A stretch of 9,659 bases of DNA. Source: a bacterium (GTDB lineage Bacteria; UBA9089; CG2-30-40-21; SBAY01). The stretch spans positions 1 to 9,659 of the forward strand of contig JASEHU010000062.1 of the NCBI GenBank assembly GCA_030018635.1. The letters are read 5' to 3'. The position numbers and the translations under genes are program-made. Below are positions 3,887 through 9,659 of this stretch, in pieces (position 1 is the first letter of the stretch; each line of letters opens with the position of its first letter). The notes beneath the pieces are model-generated. The model had not been told where the DNA came from. It searched no databases and was given only the letters and a program-made list of their open reading frames with translations.

Positions 3887-6800
3887 ATGAAAAATGGCGA
3901 GCTAAAAAAACTATTTAATATCTTTGTTAAAAGCAAGGAATGGGAAAGAATCAAAGGGATAATATTAGACAAGATGGATTCTACCTTCTGCTGGTTGGTG
4001 GATACAGAAGGGCATTATTGCTTTAAAAAAGAGAATGATAAGGATTTTTGCCGGATGATTAAATCCTCCACCGATGGGACAAAAAGATGTGAAAAATTCC
4101 TTATGTTCACCTTGAGTCAGGCACGAAAGAATAAAATGCCTACCTGTGCTATGTGCGAGGCCGGCTTTTTAGGATTTGCCTGCCCGATATTAATCGGACA
4201 AGAGGTAATTGGAACTATAGGCGGGTGTCAGATTGCTAACTCGGATTTGACTTATTCATCTTATGGGGATATTGCCCGTAAGTTTAATTTAGACCCGGAT
4301 AAATTTATGGCCGTTGTCCATAAAGAAAACCACCTTATGCCTACAGAAGTCCTTGAAATAGAGGTAGAATTGATTACCCTACTGGCCCAATCTGCCTTAG
4401 AGTTAGTCTTTAAACGGGAACAATTAGTCGAAAGGGAAGAGGAAATAAAAGGCATATCCGAGTCTTATCAACTCTTTGGTGGCAGTCGTGAATCTATCCT
4501 CAATCTGGGCAAAGAAAATCTCTACTCACTTATTGTTAATATGGTTGCCCGGGCTATGGGGGCGGAGATATGTTCCTTGATGTTATTGGATGAAGAAACC
4601 CAGGAATTAACGATGAAAGCCGCCGTGGGTTTAGACATACCTATTGTCTCTAAAACCAAAGTAAAGGTTGGTGAAGGTGTCGTTGGCTATGTGATTCATA
4701 CCGCTAAGCCTTTACTGGTAGAAGATATAGAACAGGATACACGATTTACAAGGACTTTTCGCTCAAATAGATATTATACCAAATCACTTCTTACCGCTCC
4801 TTTAAAAATCAATGATAAGGTTATAGGTGTTATTAGCGTTAATAACAAAGCGACACATGGGCCTTTCAATCAAAGGGATTTAGAACTATTTACCCAAATA
4901 TGCAAGCATATCGGTCTGGCGATTGAGAATTTAAAACCGTATCCAACTGAAGAGGAAAAGGAAAAGGAGGTTAGAGCCAGTGAGGTAGGACGATTACGCC
5001 AAGAGGCAGAACAATTGGAGCTACTTTGTAATGTTAAACGAGAAGAGATAAAGGAACTTGAGCAACAGGTAGCACAAATGGGTAAACCTTACCCTGACCA
5101 ACTCCTGAAAGAATATGAGGAACAAAAGGCAGTGGTTGAGGGACTAAATAAGGAGATCGAGGAAGAGGCAATAAAGATAAAAAATTTCGAGTCAGAGATT
5201 GAAAGGTTGAATATCGAAATAAGCCAGAGACCACGATTGGAGGAAATTAAGGAAATAAAGGCTGAACTTGAGGCAGAAACCGTAAAGGTAACGGGTTATG
5301 AGGAAGAGATAGAGCGGTTGAATGCCCAAATAGTAGAATTAACTACAAAACCTGACGAGATAGAAATTGAGGAATTGCGTGCTCAAACAATAATTGCCCA
5401 AGAGGCTAAAATTTACGCTGAGGAATTAAAGATTAAATTGGAAGAAGAATCGGCAAAAACTCAATTACAAACCCAGGAGCTCGAAAGACTAACCGCAGAT
5501 CTGGAATCTATGAAAGAAATTGTCGCCCCCGCACAGGATAAACTTGAGGCGGAAAGATTAAAGGTAACCGCTTTAACAGAGCAAATTGAGGAATTCACGA
5601 CACAAGTTGGGGAAATTGAACTCCTTAAATCACAAATAAAGGAATTGAGGGAAAATGTCGGGGTGAAGGGGGCGAAGGGGGTAAAAGAAGAAATAGAACT
5701 TGAACCAACGGATGTTAAGGCTTATGCCGACACACTAAAAACTAAATTAGATGCTGAGGAGGCAAAGACAAAGGCACTAATCAGAGAGATAGACGAAATT
5801 AAAAGCCAGTTAAGGGATACGAGGCTTAAATCTCAGCTCGAGGAGTTAGAGCGGTTAAAAAAGGAGCGGGCGACGCTACAGCAACTCCAGGCTCAAACCG
5901 CATTAATCAAAGATTTAAGGGTTGAGGCAGAAAAGGCAAAGGAGCGGGTTAGAACTGAAAACTTAGAATTGGATGAATTGAAGGCACAACAGGCAAAATT
6001 AGGGTTACTCTACCAGGTTAAACAGGAAATCAAGGATGCCTTACGACAACAGGCAGAGGCAAAAAATGCCCAGGACGAAAAGGCGCAAGATGAGGCTGAA
6101 GAACGGTTAAAGGAATTACGCGCTCAAAATGAGGAGTTAGAAAAACTCCGCGCTCAATCCCGTGAACTTAATTTCTTATTCCGTATGAGTCAGGAATTAG
6201 CCCAGATGCTTGAGCGGGAAAGGATTCTTGGATTAGTCCTTGATGAGGCACATACCTACCTTGATTATTATGTTGGTGCCTACCTGATGGTCAAGGATGA
6301 AAAACTTACCGGCATAATGCGAAAGAATTGCCGACTTGATGAACAGATGATTGAGGATTTAAAGGGCAGGATGTTAGCCCAGTGGTTAGAATGGAATCCA
6401 AGACGCAAAAAAGAGACTAAAAGGCAAATTTCCTTTCAAATTACAGGTGAGGAGGTAAAACCTATACCCAGAGAAGAGGAACGGGGTGACGGATTCATAA
6501 GTGCGCCGATAAGAGAAACGGACAAAACTATCGGTATCTTAAGTGCCTACAGCTTTAGAAAGGATGGCTGGACACCCTTACAAAAAAGACTTCTGACCAT
6601 CATTGCCGACCAGGTTTCTGTGGCTTTAGAGAGAGGTCGGTTATTTGAAGAAATGAAAGAATCCGCAGAACGAGATGAATTGACTAAAGTCTATAACTTT
6701 AGATACTTTGAGAAATTCTTCGATAAGGAATATGAGTTGGCGGTGCGATACAATCAGCCACTTTCCTTAATTATGTTAGATTTTGACCACTTAAAGCATT

Positions 6801-7240
6801 TTAATGATACCTATGGTCACGAGGCAGGCAATCGCCTGATAAAAGCCGTTGCCCAATCGATTCAACGGAATGTTCGAAAAACCGATTGGGTAACAAGATT
6901 TGGCGGAGATGAATTTGCTATTATCATGCCGCAAACAAATCAAGAAGGGGCACTATTAGTTGGGGAGAAGGTGCGTCAGGCAATAGCCGAGCGTGAAATG
7001 GTTTTTGGAGGGCATACCTACCGTTTAACCGCCAGTCTGGGGGTATCTACCTGTTATAAAGAGGATACATCATTTAATGCCAAGATGTTAGTTTCAAGGG
7101 CAGATGAGGCTCTTTATCGGGCAAAGCAAGAGGGCAGAAACCGTGTCTGCCTCTATCGCCCGGGAATCAAACAAGAACCGATTAAAGTAAAATACCAATG
7201 GAAGGATGTCTTCCTCGCCCTGATGAGACCATTATCCTGA
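3887..7240 (+). CDS. PocR-GAF-coiled coil-GAF-GGDEF diguanylate cyclase
   Basis: This 1117-residue soluble protein is predicted to make the second messenger c-di-GMP from two GTP in response to ligands. Residues about 22-180 match the PocR sensory domain, with conserved cysteines at 55, 68, 87, 90, 99 and 114. A GAF domain follows (about 204-348), then some 400 residues of coiled coil (about 355-757) rich in Glu, Lys and Leu. A second, more divergent GAF (about 758-918) precedes the cyclase domain (about 925-1091). The active site GGDEF (1006-1010) is intact, as is an RKTD inhibitory site (997-1000) five residues before it, so an active enzyme under product inhibition is expected. A basic tail of about 25 residues ends the protein. 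No membrane segment or EAL/HD-GYP domain is present. The ATG start has AAGAGGA nine bases upstream and a strong promoter. The coiled coil contains degenerate repeats of the form KxxLExExxK. Confidence 0.92.
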   Translation: MKNGELKKLFNIFVKSKEWERIKGIILDKMDSTFCWLVDTEGHYCFKKENDKDFCRMIKSSTDGTKRCEKFLMFTLSQARKNKMPTCAMCEAGFLGFACPILIGQEVIGTIGGCQIANSDLTYSSYGDIARKFNLDPDKFMAVVHKENHLMPTEVLEIEVELITLLAQSALELVFKREQLVEREEEIKGISESYQLFGGSRESILNLGKENLYSLIVNMVARAMGAEICSLMLLDEETQELTMKAAVGLDIPIVSKTKVKVGEGVVGYVIHTAKPLLVEDIEQDTRFTRTFRSNRYYTKSLLTAPLKINDKVIGVISVNNKATHGPFNQRDLELFTQICKHIGLAIENLKPYPTEEEKEKEVRASEVGRLRQEAEQLELLCNVKREEIKELEQQVAQMGKPYPDQLLKEYEEQKAVVEGLNKEIEEEAIKIKNFESEIERLNIEISQRPRLEEIKEIKAELEAETVKVTGYEEEIERLNAQIVELTTKPDEIEIEELRAQTIIAQEAKIYAEELKIKLEEESAKTQLQTQELERLTADLESMKEIVAPAQDKLEAERLKVTALTEQIEEFTTQVGEIELLKSQIKELRENVGVKGAKGVKEEIELEPTDVKAYADTLKTKLDAEEAKTKALIREIDEIKSQLRDTRLKSQLEELERLKKERATLQQLQAQTALIKDLRVEAEKAKERVRTENLELDELKAQQAKLGLLYQVKQEIKDALRQQAEAKNAQDEKAQDEAEERLKELRAQNEELEKLRAQSRELNFLFRMSQELAQMLERERILGLVLDEAHTYLDYYVGAYLMVKDEKLTGIMRKNCRLDEQMIEDLKGRMLAQWLEWNPRRKKETKRQISFQITGEEVKPIPREEERGDGFISAPIRETDKTIGILSAYSFRKDGWTPLQKRLLTIIADQVSVALERGRLFEEMKESAERDELTKVYNFRYFEKFFDKEYELAVRYNQPLSLIMLDFDHLKHFNDTYGHEAGNRLIKAVAQSIQRNVRKTDWVTRFGGDEFAIIMPQTNQEGALLVGEKVRQAIAEREMVFGGHTYRLTASLGVSTCYKEDTSFNAKMLVSRADEALYRAKQEGRNRVCLYRPGIKQEPIKVKYQWKDVFLALMRPLS

Positions 7241-7246
7241 CGGAAA

Positions 7247-7262
7247 CCCGAACTTGTTCGGG
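7247..7262. repeat. Palindrome CCCGAAC-TT-GTTCGGG between convergent genes
   Basis: Perfect 7-bp arms with a TT centre lie 6 bp after the GGDEF stop and just past the end of the truncated integrase frame. It has the same design as the palindromes at 3571-3755. It could act as a hairpin for both transcripts, but no T-run follows on either strand, so it is not called a terminator. Confidence 0.75.
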
Positions 7263-7271
7263 AAGATGTCC

Positions 7272-7769
7272 TCAAACAAGCGTCTTAATCTCTGACGCAA
7301 GAGCGGCAATAACTGTGTCCCATTCCGGTGAATCGGATGTTACCGTATAGCCATCATCCCATTTGTGCCAGGGTTGACGCTGTGCAAACCCATCAGATGA
7401 AATTGATTTAGGTGGCATAGAAGATTTCTCCATAGCAAAAGGCGTAGAGAAGGATATTCCCCTCTCCGTTATTTCGGTATCGACATCCACAGGCGAGATT
7501 TCATTTTTTCCCTTGCGATGTATTTCAAAATACAAAGATACAGCATACGCCGCCTGCTTTTGCTGAAACGATGCCTGTCCTTTTTCCTGCAATTTCTGGA
7601 TAAACAATCGCACCTGGTCAGAACGGGCTTCCGGTATTGGATATTTGGCACAGAAATCCAAAAAATATCGCAGCCATTTTTTGAATTCGGAACCTCGATT
7701 CAGGTCAATGCCCCGTTTATCAAGAACATCTTCAAATCTTGTTGAAATGTCATCTGGAATAGACTGCAT
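7272..7769 (-). pseudogene. Truncated integron-type tyrosine recombinase (N-terminal domain only)
   Basis: The 165 residues resemble the start of IntI-like integrases. A SAM-like core-binding region (about residues 10-85, with KKWLRYFLDFCAKYP and the KLQEKGQ-x-QKQAAYAVSLY helix) would bind the recombination site. A linker follows. The frame stops at EIKTLV, just where family members continue into a second helical segment and then the catalytic domain with the Arg, His and Tyr residues. None of these follows in any frame, because the GGDEF gene ends 32 bp away. Recombinase activity is therefore not expected. A promoter at 7854-7826 and AGGAGG (7792-7787) remain upstream, but the latter is 17 bases from the ATG, an unusually long gap. 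No in-frame ATG, GTG or TTG lies between them. A short DNA-binding protein could still be made. Confidence 0.72.
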
Positions 7770-7825
7770 TGGTATTGAACAGTTAACCTCCTAAGAACGG
7801 AATTTGAGTATTGAACAACTTCATA

Positions 7826-7854
7826 AGTATAATGAAATCCTGATAATTTGTCAA
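7826..7854 (-). promoter_or_regulatory. Sigma70-type promoter of the integrase remnant
   Basis: On the minus strand TTGACA (7854-7849) and TATACT (7831-7826) are 17 bp apart. The start point would lie near 7819, 50 bases before the ATG. Its intactness suggests that the left end of the insertion sequence lies to the right of about 7854. Confidence 0.7.
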
Positions 7855-7961
7855 TCTATATTTAAAATTTTAAACAGTCCTGAAGAGTAAAAAATCTTCG
7901 CACAAAAACTTCCTGAAATAATCTAATCTTTTATCCCTCTAAAACTTTTTTAAAAAAATAT

Positions 7962-7990
7962 TTGTATTTTTACTCTTTTTATGGTATAAT
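7962..7990 (+). promoter_or_regulatory. Promoter of the insertion sequence
   Basis: TTGTAT (7962-7967) and a perfect TATAAT (7985-7990) are spaced by 17 bp. The predicted start, near 7997, lies 48 bases before the first ATG of the element. Confidence 0.7.
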
Positions 7991-8024
7991 CATAATAGTA
8001 TATAATATATATGCTATTATGATT
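7988..8024 (+). promoter_or_regulatory. Inverted repeat in the transposase leader
   Basis: AATCATAATAG (7988-7998) and CTATTATGATT (8014-8024) are perfect 11-bp arms. A G-T pair and further A-T pairs extend the stem inward to a loop at about 8005-8007. The left arm overlaps the TATAAT box and the predicted transcript start. The Shine-Dalgarno site begins 8 bases after the right arm. Confidence 0.75.
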
Positions 8025-8044
8025 CATTAGAAAGGAGGAATCGT

Positions 8045-8422
8045 ATGGATTTACCAGAAATAAGGAAGAAAATTTCTCTATTGCAAAAAGAAAGGAGTCT
8101 TTTGGAGAATAAACTAATGCAGAACCGAGCCAAAATGGAAGCAGGCTCATTGTTTCAAATTTATATTGCTTGCCGAAAAGGTAATTGCAAGTGTACACAT
8201 GGAGAGAAACACGGTCCTTTCTTATACCTGAGCCAAAAGGTCGATGGAAAGTTAAAACAACGGTATGCAGGCAAGAAGAACGATGAGCCGACGGTTAAAA
8301 AAGTTAGAGTTTATATGCAATATCAGGATAAGTTGGCGGCTTTGAGGAAAATCTATGGGAAAATAGATACCCTTTTTAACCAATATAGAGAAATATTAAT
8401 AGAAAGGGGGGGAAATCAATGA
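8045..8422 (+). CDS. Small IS accessory protein, DUF6788-type
   Basis: This 125-residue protein has a basic N-terminal coiled-coil-like helix (about 1-31). A core follows with the pattern GSLFQIYIACRKGNCKC (34-50), then H52, HGP (56-58) and KVDGK (65-69), and a C-terminal helix (about 85-120). The Cys-x4-Cys-x-Cys and nearby histidines could bind metal, perhaps for nucleic acid binding. Similar proteins (DUF6788) are found next to transposase genes and their function is not established. AAGGAGG (8032-8038) lies six bases before the ATG. The stop overlaps the transposase start as ATGA (8419-8422), and a G7 run just before it (8406-8412) may serve as a ribosome binding site or slippage site. 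The gene is likely to be translationally coupled to the transposase. Confidence 0.8.
   Translation: MDLPEIRKKISLLQKERSLLENKLMQNRAKMEAGSLFQIYIACRKGNCKCTHGEKHGPFLYLSQKVDGKLKQRYAGKKNDEPTVKKVRVYMQYQDKLAALRKIYGKIDTLFNQYREILIERGGNQ
8406..8412 (+). promoter_or_regulatory. G7 run: transposase ribosome binding site or -1 slippage site
   Basis: Seven consecutive G lie six bases before the transposase ATG at 8419, a good distance for a ribosome binding site. The upstream gene reads G GGG GGA at 8407-8413, which fits the X XXY YYZ form of a -1 slippage heptamer. The transposase is in its -1 frame, so slippage would fuse the two proteins. Confidence 0.5.
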
Positions 8423-9659
8423 ATGGCGAAGATCAGGGCGAAAGAATACCAGAAGTATTTGCAAAAACGGTTCACCATTTCTTCCCTGAGATAAAAAAAT
8501 GGGTCTGGCAAATTCACGATCCTCGTCAGGTAAATATGATTGATTATGAGTTGCCTATCTTATTCTGGGAAGGTTTCTTTTTGTTTCTGCTTCAGTTAGG
8601 TTCCAGCCGTAATATTGACTATACCTTTGGGAAGAAATTCTTGGCTAATTTCAAAGCATTATTTCCTCTCTTAGGTATTCAAGATTATAGTCTAGAAAGA
8701 ATGCCCGATCACGGGACATTAATTGACCTTCTGGTCAACCTGTCCTCAATCGACTTAGAGAAAATCTGTATAGAAATGGCTCGACATTTAATCCGACAAA
8801 GGGTATTAGAAAGGTATCGGTTGTTAAACCAATACTATCTAATTAGTATTGATGGTACCAAAACTATAACCATTAGTGAAGACCAGTATAATAAAAATCC
8901 GGAGAAATACAAACATTGCTTAAGAAGAAAGATTAGCCAGGATAAAAATGGGCAAAACCATTATGAATATTACTACTATGTTTTAGAAGCGAAATTGGTG
9001 ACTTCTAACGGTTTTGCGATTCCATTACTGACCGAGTTTGTCGAAAATGAATCACAAGATGTAGATAAGCAAGATTGTGAATTAAAGGCTTTTTATCGGT
9101 TAGCTCAAAGATTGAAAGGATATTTTCCACGCACCAGATTTTGTTTGCTATTTGATAGCTTGTATGCAGGAAAACCCGTATTTGATTTAGTAGAGAAAAA
9201 TGGCTGGATGGACATCATTCGATTTAAGGAAGGGAGTATACCGACTGTTTATAAAGAATTTCAGAGTTTGCTCTCGCTTAGTCCGGAAAATAAAGGAAAA
9301 CATGTAATTGATGCTAATACCAGCCAGGACTTTGTCTGGGTTAATGATATTGAATATGAAGGGCATAAGCTTCATATCCTGGAATGTCAAGAGACAACTT
9401 CAGGGAATAAAGGAGAGGAGAAGACCGTTTTTACATGGATATGCAAGTCAGAGATTACTATGACAAATTATAAGCATTTAGCTAACCAAGGAGGTCGATG
9501 CCGATGGAAGATTGAAAATCAGGGATTTAAAGCTCAGAAAAAAGAGGGGTTTGAGCTGGAACACGCTTATAGTCAGGACTATAATGCGATCAAATGTTTT
9601 CATTTTCTCCTGCAAATTGCTCATACCATTAGACAATTAATGGTCAAAGGCAATTTACT
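8419..9659 (+). CDS. IS4-like DDE transposase, 3' end beyond window
   Basis: The frame is open from ATG 8419 to the window end (413 complete codons, no stop), so it is a partial gene. The product should catalyse excision and insertion of the element. An N-terminal helical region (about 1-135) is followed by an RNase H-like core. The likely catalytic residues are D145 in SIDGTK, D246 in LLFDSLYAGKPV and E366 in RCRWKIENQGFK, which has the W-x-I-E form typical of IS4-like enzymes. The LLTEFVENES segment (203-212) with KQDCELKAFYRLA (217-229) also recalls this transposase type. No frameshift or internal stop is seen and all three acidic residues are present, so the element may be active if its ends are intact. 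The gene is probably near its end, because the helix after the catalytic Glu has been reached. Its start overlaps the upstream gene by four bases. Confidence 0.88.
   Translation, partial: MNGEDQGERIPEVFAKTVHHFFPEIKKWVWQIHDPRQVNMIDYELPILFWEGFFLFLLQLGSSRNIDYTFGKKFLANFKALFPLLGIQDYSLERMPDHGTLIDLLVNLSSIDLEKICIEMARHLIRQRVLERYRLLNQYYLISIDGTKTITISEDQYNKNPEKYKHCLRRKISQDKNGQNHYEYYYYVLEAKLVTSNGFAIPLLTEFVENESQDVDKQDCELKAFYRLAQRLKGYFPRTRFCLLFDSLYAGKPVFDLVEKNGWMDIIRFKEGSIPTVYKEFQSLLSLSPENKGKHVIDANTSQDFVWVNDIEYEGHKLHILECQETTSGNKGEEKTVFTWICKSEITMTNYKHLANQGGRCRWKIENQGFKAQKKEGFELEHAYSQDYNAIKCFHFLLQIAHTIRQLMVKGNL

Larger units (their letters stand above)
7962..9659 (+). mobile_element. Insertion sequence with DUF6788-type gene and IS4-like DDE transposase (right end outside window)
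   Basis: A promoter, a leader hairpin, a small accessory gene and an overlapping transposase gene form one unit. The start given is the promoter, not the true end. The left terminal repeat must lie somewhere in about 7855-7961 if the integrase promoter belongs to the host, and it cannot be identified without the right end. No target duplication can be assessed. The element inserted upstream of the integrase remnant and points away from it. Confidence 0.75.

Noticed and set aside
7247..7262. Rho-independent terminator after the GGDEF gene
   Set aside because: The hairpin has a 2-nt centre and is not followed by a T-run on either strand, so it is listed only as a palindrome.
7272..7300. Frameshift, rather than deletion, at the end of the integrase remnant
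   Set aside because: Other frames past the stop show no recombinase-like sequence, and the GGDEF gene begins 32 bp further on, so there is no room for the missing domain.
7772..7817. GTATTGAACA direct repeat (7772-7781 and 7808-7817) as IS target duplication
   Set aside because: The copies are 36 bp apart on the same side of the element, both within the integrase leader, so they cannot flank the IS.
7950..8198. Minus-strand 82-codon open frame
   Set aside because: It is antisense to the IS promoter, leader and accessory gene, and its AT-rich translation shows no domain.

Overview
The window is AT-rich bacterial DNA. It holds six protein-coding loci (one degraded, one running off the right edge), two tRNA genes and many short repeats and palindromes. 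Three sigma70-type promoters with TTGACA or a near match and exactly 17-bp spacers, good Shine-Dalgarno sites and a class B penicillin-binding protein point to a free-living, peptidoglycan-making bacterium. The density of AT-rich repeats, short palindromes, a remnant of an integron-type integrase and a PocR-type sensor suits an uncultivated candidate phylum. I cannot name the taxon from sequence alone.

Left part (1-2361). An FtsI-type transpeptidase gene lies on the minus strand with a TTG start. Upstream of it are a purine/pyrimidine-rich imperfect inverted repeat and a 179-bp non-coding element with terminal inverted repeats and a perfect 8-bp target duplication. That element sits exactly at the 3' end of a tRNA-Thr(CGT) gene. 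tRNA-Phe(GAA) lies just upstream of tRNA-Thr on the same strand.

Middle part (2362-7240). A minus-strand lipoprotein of unknown function and a plus-strand 1117-residue signalling protein (PocR-GAF-long coiled coil-GAF-GGDEF) are divergently transcribed from a 439-bp intergenic region. The two promoters are copies of one module (AGCGGTTT, a 13-16 bp gap, TTGCACAGSTCGAA, a T-rich stretch, TTGACA-N17-TAAAAT) facing outward. Between them is a cluster of palindromes with 2-nt centres. This suggests co-regulation of the two genes or a duplicated mobile promoter element. It is the most unusual feature of the window.

Right part (7241-9659). A minus-strand gene keeps the N-terminal domain of an integron-type tyrosine recombinase, with its own promoter, but stops before the catalytic domain. 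It is followed by a two-gene insertion sequence: a small DUF6788-type protein overlapping by ATGA an IS4-like DDE transposase. The transposase has no stop codon inside the window, so ORF callers that require a stop would miss it. The right end of the insertion sequence lies outside the window.
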